A stretch of DNA of 64,000 nucleotides from Bog-756 sp963704585 (GCA_963704585.1 OY969919.1:3100001-3164000); one strand, 5' to 3'. Positions 1 through 9,731 are shown, counted from the stretch's first letter. Translations and numbers: made by a program. Notes: generated by a model not told the origin, from the sequence alone.

Positions 1-1037
1 GTCTGCGCGCGCGTCGGCTCCTCGCCGAGCGCTTCGGTGACTTCGACCTCGTCCACGACAACCAGTGCCTCGGGAACGGCCTCCTCGGCATGATCGAGGA
101 CGGCTGGCCGCTGCTCACGACGCTGCACCACCCGATCACCGTCGACCGCCAGCTCGCGCTCAGCCACGCGACCAATCCCTGGCAGCAGTTCACGCAGCGG
201 CGCTGGTTCGGCTTCCTCCGGATGCAGGCGCGGGTCGCCCGCGCCCTGCCCCACGTCGTCACCGTCTCGGAGTCGTCGAAGACGGACATCGCGGACCAGA
301 TGGGCGTCGACCCGGCCCGGATGACCGTCGTCCCGGTCGGCGTGGACCACACCGTCTTCCGGCCGCAGGAGGACGTCCGGCCGGTGCCGGGGCGGATCAT
401 GGTCACCTCGTCCTCGGACGTGCCGATGAAGGGTCTCGTCCCCCTCCTCGAGGCGGTCGCCAAGCTCCGGACCGAGCGGGACGTGGAGCTCGTGGTCATC
501 GGGAACCCGCGCCCCGATGGTCGGGTCGCCCGCGCGATCGAGCGGCTCGACCTCGGCCCCGTGGTCCGGTGCGTGACCGGCATCAGCGACGAGGAGCTCG
601 CGCGGAACTACGCACAGGCCCAGGTCGCGGTGGTGCCCTCCCTCTACGAGGGGTTCTCGCTCCCGGCGATCGAGGCGATGGCCTGCGGGGTCGCGCTCGT
701 CGCGACCACCGGCGGCGCACTGCCCGAGGTGGTCGGGCAGGACGGCGTGACCGGCCTCCTCGTCCCGCCGGACGACCCCGGCGCGCTGGCCGTCGGCATC
801 GGCCGGCTCCTCGACGACGAGGAGCTCCGGTCCCGGCTCGGCGCGGCCGGACGGGCGCGGGTGCTCGGCCGCTTCACCTGGCAGGTGACCGCGACCGGGA
901 CGGCCGCGGAGTACCGCGCGCTGCTCGGGACGGCCGGGGCGACACGCTCCGGCGCAGCCGTCGTCGAGGCTCTGACCGCGCCCGCCGGCGAACGTGACGC
1001 GACGCCGCGTGCGGAGACGGCGGCGTTGCGGTGCTGA
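1..1037 (+). CDS. Glycosyltransferase family 4 protein (5' end outside window)
   Basis: Retaining GT-B glycosyltransferase that would move a sugar from a nucleotide-sugar donor to an acceptor in the cytoplasm. The reading frame is open from base 3, so the start lies upstream; 344 residues are visible. The C-terminal half carries the GT4 donor-site signature: VPSLYEGFSLPAIEAMACG with the E-x7-E pair, then a GGALPEVV segment. An IMVTSSSDVPMKGL stretch marks the start of the C-terminal Rossmann lobe. It overlaps the next methyltransferase by 7 bases, and that gene overlaps a terpenoid-cyclase-fold gene, so the three form a tight operon. Sugar and acceptor cannot be told from sequence; a glycolipid or methylated polysaccharide is plausible from the neighbours. 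Confidence 0.85.
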   Translation, partial: LRARRLLAERFGDFDLVHDNQCLGNGLLGMIEDGWPLLTTLHHPITVDRQLALSHATNPWQQFTQRRWFGFLRMQARVARALPHVVTVSESSKTDIADQMGVDPARMTVVPVGVDHTVFRPQEDVRPVPGRIMVTSSSDVPMKGLVPLLEAVAKLRTERDVELVVIGNPRPDGRVARAIERLDLGPVVRCVTGISDEELARNYAQAQVAVVPSLYEGFSLPAIEAMACGVALVATTGGALPEVVGQDGVTGLLVPPDDPGALAVGIGRLLDDEELRSRLGAAGRARVLGRFTWQVTATGTAAEYRALLGTAGATRSGAAVVEALTAPAGERDATPRAETAALRC

Positions 1038-1888
1038 CGGTCGACTACGGACGCCTGGGCGTCCTGCCGGGTGAGCGCGTGCTCGACCTCGGGTGCGGGT
1101 TCGGGCGCCACGCGTACCAGGCCGCCCGCCTCGGTGCCGAGGTGGTCGCGTTCGATGCGGGCGCGGACGAGGTCCGCAACGTGCAGGACACGTTCGGCGC
1201 GATGGCCGTCGCCGGCGAGCTCGACCCGGCGACCGCCCGGGTCGGAGCCGTCCAGGGCGACGCGCTCGCGCTGCCCTTCCCCGACGGCGCCTTCGACCGG
1301 GTCATCGCCTCCGAGGTCCTCGAGCACATCCCCGACGACCGCGCCGCGATGGCCGAGCTCTGCCGGGTCCTGCGTCCGGGCGGCACCATGGCGGTGACGG
1401 TGCCGCGTTGCGGCCCCGAGCTCGTGAACTGGGCGCTCTCCGACGCCTACCACGACGTCCCCGGCGGGCACGTGCGGATCTACCGGCGCAGCACGTTGAT
1501 CGCCAGGCTCGAGGGGACCGGCCTCCGTGCGACGGCGAGCCATCACGCGCACGGTCTGCACGCGCCGTACTGGTGGCTGCGCTGCCTCGTCGGCCCGGCC
1601 AACGACTCGCACCCCGCGGTCGCCGCGTACCACCGGGTGCTGGTCTGGGACATCGAGAAGGCGCCCTTCGTCACCCGGACCGCCGACCGGGTCCTCAACC
1701 CGCTCGTCGGCAAGAGCTTCGTCCTCTACCTCGCGAAGCCCGAGGCCGCCACGGCCGACTCCGCGCCCGCAGACGGTGAGGCGGAGTCCGGGACGGCCCA
1801 GGGGGAGGGCGCCCTGCCCCGGTGGAACGGCGCAGCGCGCGCAGCAGCGCCCGACGAACCGGCTCGAGCGGAAGGAGCGGTTGCATGA
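1031..1888 (+). CDS. Class I SAM-dependent methyltransferase
   Basis: A 285-residue methyltransferase of the Methyltransf_11 type. Motif I, VLDLGCGFGRH, sits near residues 16-26, and the EVLEHIPDD / LRPGGTMAVTVP stretch follows at about residues 95-122, as expected for this fold. The GTG start at 1031 overlaps the upstream glycosyltransferase stop, and its own TGA overlaps the next ATG (ATGA), so translation is probably coupled through all three genes. The last 35 or so residues are Ala/Glu-rich and probably disordered. Substrate unknown; the context suggests O-methylation of a sugar or lipid-linked product. Confidence 0.85.
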   Translation: MLTVDYGRLGVLPGERVLDLGCGFGRHAYQAARLGAEVVAFDAGADEVRNVQDTFGAMAVAGELDPATARVGAVQGDALALPFPDGAFDRVIASEVLEHIPDDRAAMAELCRVLRPGGTMAVTVPRCGPELVNWALSDAYHDVPGGHVRIYRRSTLIARLEGTGLRATASHHAHGLHAPYWWLRCLVGPANDSHPAVAAYHRVLVWDIEKAPFVTRTADRVLNPLVGKSFVLYLAKPEAATADSAPADGEAESGTAQGEGALPRWNGAARAAAPDEPARAEGAVA

Positions 1889-2988
1889 GGTCGATCCCCG
1901 AGGTCGAAGGCGTCCTGAGTGCGGGCCAGGTCGTCGCCACCGCGCGGGCGATCGCGGCCCTGCAACGTCCCGACGGGATGATCCCCTGGTTCCCCGGCGG
2001 CCACTGCGACCCGTGGAACCACGTCGAGTCGGCGATGGCGCTGACCGCGGCCGGCATGGACGCCGAGGCCGACCGCGCCTACCAGTGGCTGGTCGACACC
2101 CAGCTGCCCGACGGGAGCTGGTTCAACTACTACCTGACCACCGGCATCGAGGACGCCCGGCTCGACACCAACGTGTGCGCCTACCTCGCGACCGGCGCGT
2201 GGCACCGCTACGTCTCGACCGAACAGGTCGACGGTCTCGCCAAGCTCTGGCCGTCGGTGGAGGCCGGGGTCGACTTCGTGCTGCGGTGGCAGCGCGAGGA
2301 CGGGGCGATCCGCTGGTCGCTCGACCCGTCGGGGATGCTCGAGGAGTACGCGCTGCTCACCGGCTCGTCGTCGATCTACCACAGCCTGCGGTGCGCCATC
2401 GCCTGCGCGGAGCGGCTCGACCAGGAGCGACCCGACTGGGAGCTCGCGGCGGGCCGGCTGGCCCACGCGATCGCGCACCAGCCGGACGCCTTCGAGCCCA
2501 AGGTCGAGTTCGCGATGGACTGGTACTACCCGATCCTCTCCGGCGCGTTGCACGGCACGGCGGCGGCACGCCGGATCGACGAGGGGTGGCCGACGTTCGT
2601 GCTCGAGGGACGCGGGGTGCGCTGCGTGTCCACCGGCGAGTGGGTGACCGCCGCCGAGACGGCCGAGTGCGTCCTCACCCTCGACACGATGGGTCGGGAC
2701 GAGACCGCGCTCGAGCTCCTGGCCTGGGTGCAAGCCCTGCGCAACGAGGACGGCTCGTACTGGACGGGCATGGTCTACCCGGAGGAGGCGACCTACCCGC
2801 CGCTCGAGCGCTCGTCGTACACGGCGGGCGCCATCGTGCTCGCAGCCGACGCGCTGAGCCGGACGACGCCCGCGTCGGGCATCTTCCGGGGCGACGGGCT
2901 GCCGAGCCACCTCGATCTCACCGAGCCGGCGCCGGGCGCGCCCGTCGAGCCCGCGCTCCGCGGTCCGGGTCCGGCCACCTCCCGCTGA
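1885..2988 (+). CDS. Terpenoid-cyclase/prenyltransferase-fold (alpha/alpha toroid) protein
   Basis: A 367-residue protein with repeated helical segments of the alpha/alpha-barrel kind found in squalene cyclases and protein prenyltransferases. Recurring LQRPDGMIPWFPGG, TQLPDGSWFNYY and RNEDGSYWTGM units (Q/R-x-x-D/E-G-S-W pattern) resemble QW-type repeats. The ATG at 1885 is chosen because it overlaps the upstream stop as ATGA and has GGAAGGAG about 8 bases before it; longer in-frame extensions overlap the methyltransferase. I see no DxDD cyclase motif, so catalytic class is uncertain. It may process a polyprenyl- or sugar-linked substrate with its two operon partners. Confidence 0.7.
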   Translation: MRSIPEVEGVLSAGQVVATARAIAALQRPDGMIPWFPGGHCDPWNHVESAMALTAAGMDAEADRAYQWLVDTQLPDGSWFNYYLTTGIEDARLDTNVCAYLATGAWHRYVSTEQVDGLAKLWPSVEAGVDFVLRWQREDGAIRWSLDPSGMLEEYALLTGSSSIYHSLRCAIACAERLDQERPDWELAAGRLAHAIAHQPDAFEPKVEFAMDWYYPILSGALHGTAAARRIDEGWPTFVLEGRGVRCVSTGEWVTAAETAECVLTLDTMGRDETALELLAWVQALRNEDGSYWTGMVYPEEATYPPLERSSYTAGAIVLAADALSRTTPASGIFRGDGLPSHLDLTEPAPGAPVEPALRGPGPATSR

Positions 2989-3007
2989 ACCCCGGGCGCC
3001 GCCGCGC

Positions 3008-3685
3008 TCACCGCTTCCGCAGGACGCGGAGGGAGCCGCACTCGCCGTCCTCGACGAACTCGTCCGACTCGAGCGCCGCCCGCCAGAGGTCGTAGGGGGG
3101 GCGGCCGCCGTCGGCCGGGTCCGGGAAGACGTCGTGGATCGCGAGCCAGCCGTCCTCGGCGACCTTCGGCGCCCAGCCCCGGTAGTCGGCCCATGCCGGC
3201 GCCTCCCCGTGGCCGCCGTCGATGAAGCAGAAGGCGAGCGGGGTGGACCAGTGGGCCGCCACGATCGGCGAGTCCCCGACCAGCCCGACGACGCTCGACT
3301 CGAGCCCGGCCCCGACGACCGTCCGGCGCCAGTGGGGCAGCGTGTCGATCCGGCCCGTCGCGTGATCGACCAGGTTCGCGTCGTGGTGCTCCCAGCCGGC
3401 CTGGTTCTCCTCGGAGCCGTGGTGGTGGTCGAGGCTGAAGAGGACGGCGCCGGTCTCCTCGGCCGCGGCGCCGAGGTAGACGGTGGACTTGCCGCACCAG
3501 GCGCCGACCTCGACGAAGGTCGCGTCCTCGAAGGTCGCGCCGGCCCGCAGCGCCGCGAGGAAGAGGGCCTCGCCCTCGTCGTCGGGCATGAAGCCCGTCG
3601 TGGTCCTGGCCCGCTCGAAGAGCCGGCTGCGCCGCTCGGTGCGGGTTGCCGACCCGCTGGGCGCGGGCACCGCGGGGACGTCCAT
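3008..3685 (-). CDS. Class I SAM methyltransferase, Methyltransf_24 / CmcI-like
   Basis: About 225 residues. The N-terminal core has FVEVGAWCGKSTVYLG (SAM-binding glycine loop), then FSLDHHHGSEEN and CFIDGGHGEA, which is the order seen in the Methyltransf_24 family of O-methyltransferases. It lies tail to tail with the terpenoid-cyclase-fold gene, 19 bases apart. I favour the ATG at 3685, which gives MDVPAVPAPSG; another ATG at 3721 would add 12 residues. A GAGGCT hexamer lies 6 bases upstream of 3685, similar to the -10 elements of other genes here. Substrate not predictable. Confidence 0.75.
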   Translation of the reverse strand: MDVPAVPAPSGSATRTERRSRLFERARTTTGFMPDDEGEALFLAALRAGATFEDATFVEVGAWCGKSTVYLGAAAEETGAVLFSLDHHHGSEENQAGWEHHDANLVDHATGRIDTLPHWRRTVVGAGLESSVVGLVGDSPIVAAHWSTPLAFCFIDGGHGEAPAWADYRGWAPKVAEDGWLAIHDVFPDPADGGRPPYDLWRAALESDEFVEDGECGSLRVLRKR

Positions 3686-3750
3686 CGGAGCAGCCTCGCA
3701 CGGACGGCGGGCACCGGGCACGTCGCGGCGGTGCCGCCGGGGCGGCTGGT

Positions 3751-4689
3751 TCAGTCGAGCGCGAGCCCGTAGTGGAGCTCGCCGTCAGGGGTGACCTCGT
3801 AGAGCTCCACCCCGTCGGTCACGTGCGGGGCGTCGGCCCCGAGCGCGACCGCCACCTTGTTGAGCGCATTGCGGGTCACGTCGAGCACGAGCTCGACCTG
3901 CTGGGCCCCGCTCGCGACCTCCTGCAGCCGGGCGAGGGTCGCGGGCTCGATGCGGGCGGGTGTCCAGAGCATCCCGTCCGTGAACGCCAAGGTGGCCTTC
4001 GCGAGCGGCGGGAGATCGCTGGTGGCATGGCGGTCGACCGACGCGAACGTCGCCTCGTCCGCGCCGGCGCGCACGGCGGGCCGGCTGCGCAGCGACCGGC
4101 AGAGCCGGCAGTCGTGCGCACGCGCGCCGCGCAGGCGCACGAGCTCCGAGGTGACCGGGTCGAGCGCGTCGAGCGCGGGCACCGTGCGGACCACCGCGTC
4201 GAGGGCGGGCCAGAGCGCCAGGGGCTCGGCGCCGCCCGCCGGCAGCCACCCACCCGGCGTGGTCGGGCCGAAGAGGGCGTCGAGGGCGGTGCGGAGCCGG
4301 GGCAGGAAGTCGACCGCGAAGACGGCGGCGGCGAGCGTCCCGGCCTCCGCGCCCCATGCGGCGAGGAACGCATCCCGCTCGGCGGCGTCGAGCGCGGCTA
4401 CGTCGACCGCGAACTGCCGGGCGAAGCGGAGGAGCGCCGTCTCCCGTTCACCGACCCACTCCGCGCGCTCCCACGCATCGGGATCGAGGTCGCCCCAGCG
4501 GCCGATCGGGACGTCCGGAGGGGGTCGGAGGGGCTCGAGGGCGAAGGGCGCGCTGCACACGCCTGCCGCGGCTGCGACCGGGCCCGTGATCCCCGTGGCG
4601 CCGGCCTCGTGCCAGAGCGCCGCCTCGACCCCGGCGACCGCGGCGGCGGCCACCGGCGCCGCGCGCGCGAGCGCCTCCGCACCGGTCAC
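3751..4689 (-). CDS. Carboxymuconolactone decarboxylase / AhpD-like family protein
   Basis: About 312 residues. The diagnostic segment is ELVRLRGARAHDCRLCRSLR at roughly residues 175-195, with the C-x-x-C pair of AhpD-like proteins, which act in peroxide or redox protection or are uncharacterised. The N-terminal half is Ala-rich with an AAxWHEAG segment. It is larger than single-domain AhpD (about 175 residues), so it is a two-domain relative. The same frame runs on upstream into the end of the GDT1 gene only because that gene is frameshifted; the GTG at 4689 is the best start I see (a further GTG/TTG lies about 40 bases upstream). Confidence 0.7.
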   Translation of the reverse strand: MTGAEALARAAPVAAAAVAGVEAALWHEAGATGITGPVAAAAGVCSAPFALEPLRPPPDVPIGRWGDLDPDAWERAEWVGERETALLRFARQFAVDVAALDAAERDAFLAAWGAEAGTLAAAVFAVDFLPRLRTALDALFGPTTPGGWLPAGGAEPLALWPALDAVVRTVPALDALDPVTSELVRLRGARAHDCRLCRSLRSRPAVRAGADEATFASVDRHATSDLPPLAKATLAFTDGMLWTPARIEPATLARLQEVASGAQQVELVLDVTRNALNKVAVALGADAPHVTDGVELYEVTPDGELHYGLALD

Positions 4690-4757
4690 GCCGGTTCCCG
4701 TCGACTCGGCGTGCGATGGTCGTCCACGGCGCAAGTGTGGCACGGACCCCGCCGCGC

Positions 4758-5346
4758 TCACCCGGTCAGCAGCGTCACGAGCGAGAAGACGGCGAGCGCG
4801 GCGAGGACGAGCGCGCCGACCTTGCGCACGAACCCGAGGGGCACCACCCGGAGGAGCGCGCGCCCGGCGAAGGCGCTGAGCGCCGCCACGGTCGCCAGTG
4901 CGGCGAACGCGCCGACGAAGACCGAAGCAGGCAGCGTGGGTCCGGGCCGCGAGGTTGGCCGTGAGGATCTGGGTCAGGTCGCCGAACTCCCCGACGAAGA
5001 TCACCGTGAAGGCCGTGACCACCGTCAACCCGCCCTCCCGCGCGCTCGAGGCCTCGCGCTCGCCGGCGACCTGCTCCTCGCGCTCGGGGACGAAGAAGAG
5101 GTATGCGGCGCCCGCCGCGAAGAGCACGGTCGTGACCACCTCGACCCACCGGTGCGGCAGGAGGTGGAGGAGCTGCCCGGCGGCAACCGCGAGCAGGGCG
5201 TGGCAGCCGAAGGCGAGGGTCGCGCCGATCCAGACGAGCAGCGGGCGGTAGCGGCTTCCGAGGACGAGGGTGGCGATCATCGTCTTGTCCGGGAGCTCCG
5301 CCACGAAGACGAGCCCGAAGACGGACGCCACGAGGCCGAGCTGCAC
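4758..5346 (-). CDS. TMEM165/GDT1 family transporter (frameshifted in this sequence)
   Basis: Membrane protein of the UPF0016/GDT1 family, implicated in Mn2+/Ca2+ cation transport. Both family signatures are visible: FVAELPDKTMIATLVLG near residue 14 and FVGEFGDLTQILTANLA near residue 115, each in a hydrophobic helix, separated by a charged loop. About base 4930-4940 the frame breaks; one base removed restores SVFVGAFAALATVAAL and a last helix ending VTLLTG at the TGA at 4758. The total, 589 bases, equals 196 codons plus one, matching the usual length of about 190-200 residues. It is probably intact in the organism. It lies just downstream of pepN. Confidence 0.8.
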
Positions 5347-5382
5347 GACCTCAGGAGCGGTGGCCGCTGGTGGGGCGCGGGG

Positions 5383-7966
5383 TCAGCGGTCCGGGAGCTC
5401 GAGCGTCGCGGCCAGCGTGGCGGCGAGCCCCGTGGCCTCGCGCCGAGCGAAGGCGACGTTGACCGCGAGGCGTTCGAGGATCTGGTCGACGGTACGGCCG
5501 CCGGACGGCAGCGGGTGCGACTCGACGAACCGGGTCACCTCGTCCGCGAGCTCCGGGGGCGAGCAGAGCCCCCGGATCCCCTCCAGCATCCTCGGGAGGA
5601 TATTGGAGGGGAACTTCTCGACCAGGGTGTCCCATGCACCGGCGACCCGCTGCCAGCTCGCGGCCCCGGTCGTGCGGTTGGCGAGGAGCAGTTGCAGGAG
5701 GAAGGGCGCGTTCTGGGTGCGGACCTCGTCGAGGGCCAGCTCGAACGCCCGGGCAGCGAGCCCGTCGTCGTCGAACGAGGCCAGCGCGTAGAGGTAGCGG
5801 TTCTCCTGCTGCGGATTGGCCGGCTCGCGGTAGCGGGCGAGCACGGCGTCGAAGACCGGCACGCCGCCGCCGACGGCCACGATGTCGAGGACGGCCGACT
5901 CGGTGTCGGGATGGAGCGGTGTCGTCCCGGCAGCCGCGAACCTGCGGCGAGCCTCGCCGCCGGTTGCCTCGTGCTCGCCCATGGTCCCGAGCGCGCGCGA
6001 GCACGGACGCACGGAGCGCCGGCGTGCGCTCGTCGTCGTCGGGACGCGGATCCCAGCCGAGGCGTGCGGCGAGCGGATCGAGCAGCGCGCGCACGGCGGC
6101 CGCGAGCACCGGGCGGTCGCCCGCGGGGACCACCCGGTCGAAGAGCCCGAGGGCGCCGAGGACCACCGACCAGACGCTCGGATCCCCCTCGCCCGACGCG
6201 GTCATCGCCCGGGCGAGCCGGAGGAGATCGGCAACCGGGGCGCGCCCGGCAAGCGCGGCCGCCCACGTGTCCGAGACGAGGTTGTACCGCTCGAGCGCGG
6301 CGAGCGCCGGGAGGTCGGCCGAGAGCCGCTCGACCGTCTCGGTCGGGTAGGCCACGCGGTAGTAGCCCGAGCCGCCGGCGTTGACCAGCCGGCCGGCCGC
6401 GTCGACCCGCTCGCCCTCGGTCAGCAGCGCCGCGCGCCGGTCGTCGCCGTCGAGGGCACGGGTCAGCACCGGGACCTGCCAGGCCGAGCCGATCGCGCCG
6501 CCGGGGTCGCCGCGGTACGAGAAGGGGACCTGGGCGAGCGACCCGTCGGCGCCGACCTCGACGAGCGGGTACCCGCCCTGGTCGATGAAGGTGGCCATGA
6601 TCGCCCGCACGTCGCGACCGCTCGACCGCTCGAGGGCGTCCCAAAGGTCGGCCGTCTCGGTGTTCGCGTAGGCGTGGGTCACCAGGTAGTCGTGGATGCC
6701 GGCGCGGAAGATCTCCGGGCCGAGGAACTGCTCGAGCATGCGCAGCACACTGCCGCCCTTCTGGTAGGTCAGGACGTCGAACATGCCCTGGGCCTCCTCG
6801 GGCCGCCCGACCGGGAACTCGACCGGCCGGGTCGCGTGCAGGCCGTCGACGGCCATCGCCGCCTCGCGCTCGACCCCGAAGCTCACCCACCGCTCCCACT
6901 CCGGCCGGTACGCGTCGACCGCGAGCACCTCCATGAAGGTGGCGAACGCCTCGTTGAGCCAGATGCCGTTCCACCACTTCATCGTCACCAGGTCGCCGAA
7001 CCACATGTGGGCGACCTCGTGGCAGACGACGTCCGCGATGCGCTCGAGCTCGGTGCGGGCGGCCTCGTCCGGGTCGACCAGGAGGAGCGACTCGCGGAAC
7101 GTCACACAGCCGAGGTTCTCCATCGCCCCGAACGCGAAGTCGGGGATCGCGACCAGGTCGAGCTTGTCGGCGGGGTAGGGGATGCCGAAGTAGTCGGCGA
7201 AGAACTCGAGCGCGTGACGCCCGACGTCGAGGGCGTACGCGGTGAGGTGCCCCTTGCCCGGCGGGTGGACGATGCGGAGGGGCACCCCGCCGACGTCGAC
7301 GGGTCGGGTCGCCTCGAGGCGTCCCACGATGAATGCCACCAGGTACGTCGACATCACCATGGTCGGCGCGAACCGGACCCGCCGCTTGCCGCCGGGCTCC
7401 GGCGCGTCCTCGACCACCGCCCCGTTGGAGAACGCGGCGAGCGCCTCGTCCACGACGAGGGTGACCTCGAAGGTCGCCTTGAGCTCGGGCTCGTCGAAGC
7501 AGGGGAACGCCCGCCGGGCGTCGGTCGACTCCATCTGGGTGGTCGCGACGACCTGCTCCACCCCGTCCTCGTCGATGAACGTCGAGCGGTAGAAGCCCCG
7601 GAGCATGTCGTTGAGGACACCGGTGAACGCGAGGTGGAGCGTCGCCGGCCCGACGCCGAGCGGCTCGGCGAAGGTCAGGACGGCGCGCTCCTCCTCCTCG
7701 TCGAGCCCGATCCCGCTCGGGACGAGCGCGTACCCCTCGTCGGGGTCGCCGGCGTTGAGCTCGGCGAAGGTGATCTCGAGCTCGGCGGCGTTCAGCACGA
7801 CGGTCGTCGTCTCCTCCTCGATCGACACGTCGATCTCGACGTCGCCGCGGAAGGTGGCCGACCCGAGGTCGGGGGTGAGCTCGAGGCGGTACGCGTGCGG
7901 CCGGACGGTCGTCGGGAGGCGGTAGGCGGCGGGGTCGCCGCCCGGGGCGGTGGTCGGGGAGCGCAT
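5383..7966 (-). CDS. pepN: Aminopeptidase N, M1 zinc metallopeptidase (frameshifted in this sequence)
   Basis: Cytosolic M1 aminopeptidase removing N-terminal residues from peptides. The exopeptidase motif GAMENLG, the zinc site HEVAHMWFGD and the third zinc ligand in WLNEAFATFMEV are all present at about residues 270-330, in correct order. The C-terminal ERAP1-like helical domain continues in another frame after a break near 5990-6005 within a CGCGCG run: GTMGEHEATGGEARRRF through LEATLELPDR-like sequence. The total of 2584 bases is 861 codons plus one base, the normal family length, so one extra base explains it. The ATG at 7966 follows a TAGCCT -10 box by 6 bases (leaderless) on the shared divergent promoter with the PfkB gene. 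Confidence 0.88.
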
Positions 7967-7972
7967 CCGGGC

Positions 7973-7982
7973 AGGCTACCGT
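7973..7982. promoter_or_regulatory. Symmetric divergent -10 element between pepN and the PfkB gene
   Basis: AGGCTACCGT. Read forward it gives TACCGT, 6 bases before the GTG at 7989; read backward it gives TAGCCT, 6 bases before the ATG at 7966. Both genes would have leaderless transcripts from one shared core. Confidence 0.6.
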
Positions 7983-7988
7983 CGCTGC

Positions 7989-9050
7989 GTGCACTCCGAC
8001 CCCACCGAACCCGGCGCGTCGGTCGCCGCCGGCGCCGCCCGCCCGCCCGCTCCCGAGCTCGACGTCGTCGCGGTCGGGAACGCGCTGGTCGACGTGCTCG
8101 CCTCCGCACGTGACGAGGACCTCGCGGCGCTCGGGCTCGTGAAGGGGACCATGGCCCTCGTCGACCACGCGCGCGCCGACGAGATCTACGCGACGCTCGG
8201 CCCGACCATCGAGGCGTCGGGCGGGTCCGCGGCCAACACGGCGGCCGGCGTCGCGGCACTCGGCGGCCGGGCCGCCTTCCTCGGGCGGGTGGCCGACGAC
8301 GAGCTCGGGCGCATCTTCACCCACGACATCCGCTCGATCGGGGTGGCGTTCGAGCCGACGCCGACCGAGGCGGTCCCCGGGAAGTCGATGACCGGCCACT
8401 GCCTCGTCCTGGTGACCGAGGACGCCGAGCGGACCATGGCGACCCATCTCGGCGTCGCCTCGGACTTCGCGTCGGTCGACCTCCACGACGGCCATCTGGG
8501 CTCGACGCAGGTCGTCTACCTCGAGGGCTACCTCTGGGAGCAACCCTCTGCGAAGACGGCCATGCGCGAGGCGATCGACGTCGCCCACGCCCACGACGCG
8601 GCGGTCGCGCTCTCGCTCTCGGACCCCTTCTGCGTCGAGCACCACCGGGCCGAGTTCCTCGACCTGCTCACCGGCGATCTCGAGCTGCTCTTCGCCAACG
8701 AGGAGGAGGTCAAGCTGCTCTTCGGAGTCGACACCTTCGAGGCGGCGGCCGACGCGATCGCCGAGACCGGCGTGCTGGCGGCTCTCACCCGGGGTGCGAC
8801 CGGCAGCGTCGTCGTCACCGCGTCGGGCCCGGTCGAGGTGGCGGCCGAGCCGGTCGGGCGGGTGGTCGACACCACCGGCGCCGGCGATCTCTTCGCAGCC
8901 GGCTTCCTCCACGGGATCACCAACGGCCTCGCGCCGGGCGACGCGGCGAGGCTCGGCGGGGTCTGCGCGGCAGAGGTCATCGCCCACGTTGGCGCACGGC
9001 CGCAGGCCGACCTCCGGGCGCTCGCCGAGGGCGCTGGGCTGCTCACCTGA
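7989..9050 (+). CDS. PfkB-family carbohydrate/adenosine kinase
   Basis: A 353-residue ribokinase-superfamily sugar or nucleoside kinase. The N-terminal glycine-rich signature GGSAANTAAGVAALGG lies near residue 78, and the C-terminal ATP/catalytic signature DTTGAGDLFAAGF, with the catalytic Asp, is near residue 295. The overall pattern, including a long N-terminal segment before VVAVGNALVDVL, resembles adenosine-kinase-like PfkB members found across alpha-proteobacteria and actinobacteria. The GTG at 7989 is preferred over an upstream in-frame ATG that would run over the pepN start; a TACCGT box sits 6 bases before it. The true substrate cannot be fixed. Confidence 0.85.
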   Translation: MHSDPTEPGASVAAGAARPPAPELDVVAVGNALVDVLASARDEDLAALGLVKGTMALVDHARADEIYATLGPTIEASGGSAANTAAGVAALGGRAAFLGRVADDELGRIFTHDIRSIGVAFEPTPTEAVPGKSMTGHCLVLVTEDAERTMATHLGVASDFASVDLHDGHLGSTQVVYLEGYLWEQPSAKTAMREAIDVAHAHDAAVALSLSDPFCVEHHRAEFLDLLTGDLELLFANEEEVKLLFGVDTFEAAADAIAETGVLAALTRGATGSVVVTASGPVEVAAEPVGRVVDTTGAGDLFAAGFLHGITNGLAPGDAARLGGVCAAEVIAHVGARPQADLRALAEGAGLLT

Positions 9051-9101
9051 CGCGACGCACCGTCCGGCCGGCACGCGGAAGGCGGCGGCCCGTCCGGCTG
9101 C

Positions 9102-9704
9102 TCAGCCGGTCGACGTGTCGGTCGGCAGGAAGGCGAAGGGGAGGTCGCCGAGTCGGACGAGGGCCGAGGCCACCGCCCGTCCGAGCGGTGCGAGGGCGTC
9201 GTCGAGCGTCTGGGGCTCCTCGAGCATCGTCTCGTCCAGCTGGCACGAGCCCTCGTAGGAGACCTCGACCGCGCACTCCGGCCGTTCGTGCCCCCCGACG
9301 AGCACCTGCTCGAGCGTCGCGCTGCCCCGGGCGAGCGGCTCGTCGCCGAGGACGTCGAGCTGCTCGGGAAGGGCGGCGAGCAGCGGGCCCACCTCCGGGG
9401 TCCCGTCGAGCCCCTGCACGCGGAAGGCGATCTCGACGAGGATCTCGGGCAGCTCCTCGGGTTCGTCGCCGATCGCCCAGCTCCGGTACGCGGTCTGGCT
9501 CCACGTCGGCCAGTCGAGGCTCGTGTCGACCCGGATGCGTGCGGGGCGCTCCTCGCCGGGCAGGCTGTAGGACGTCTCGAAGCTCACGTCCCCGAGGAAC
9601 ACGTCGACCTGGAAGCGCTCCTCGATCGCCTGACGTTGGAGCAGCGCGGCTTCGAACGCGTGGCGGTGCGAAGCGACGAGCTGGGTGAAGACGTGATCGA
9701 GCAT
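9102..9704 (-). CDS. Conserved-looking protein of unknown function
   Basis: About 200 residues with no domain I recognise. It is acidic, without signal peptide or membrane segment, and mixes predicted helix (residues 1-30) with beta-type stretches such as VDVFLGDVSFETSYSLPG. The start at 9704 is chosen because a TAGCCT -10 box lies 10 bases upstream and the region further upstream belongs to the divergent GDPD promoter. It converges on the PfkB gene with a 51-base gap. The shared promoter suggests co-expression with the GDPD gene. Confidence 0.6.
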   Translation of the reverse strand: MLDHVFTQLVASHRHAFEAALLQRQAIEERFQVDVFLGDVSFETSYSLPGEERPARIRVDTSLDWPTWSQTAYRSWAIGDEPEELPEILVEIAFRVQGLDGTPEVGPLLAALPEQLDVLGDEPLARGSATLEQVLVGGHERPECAVEVSYEGSCQLDETMLEEPQTLDDALAPLGRAVASALVRLGDLPFAFLPTDTSTG

Positions 9705-9714
9705 GGCGGGGCAG

Positions 9715-9724
9715 AGGCTACCGT
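9715..9724. promoter_or_regulatory. Second copy of the symmetric divergent -10 element
   Basis: AGGCTACCGT, the same 10-mer as at 7973-7982. Forward TACCGT is 7 bases before the GDPD ATG at 9732; reverse TAGCCT is 10 bases before the ATG at 9704. Confidence 0.6.
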
Positions 9725-9731
9725 TCTTCCC

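Noticed and set aside
3751..5346. A single 531-codon frame joining GDT1 and the AhpD-like protein
   Set aside because: The join arises from the +1 break in GDT1; both parts match separate families and the proper GDT1 end lies in another frame.
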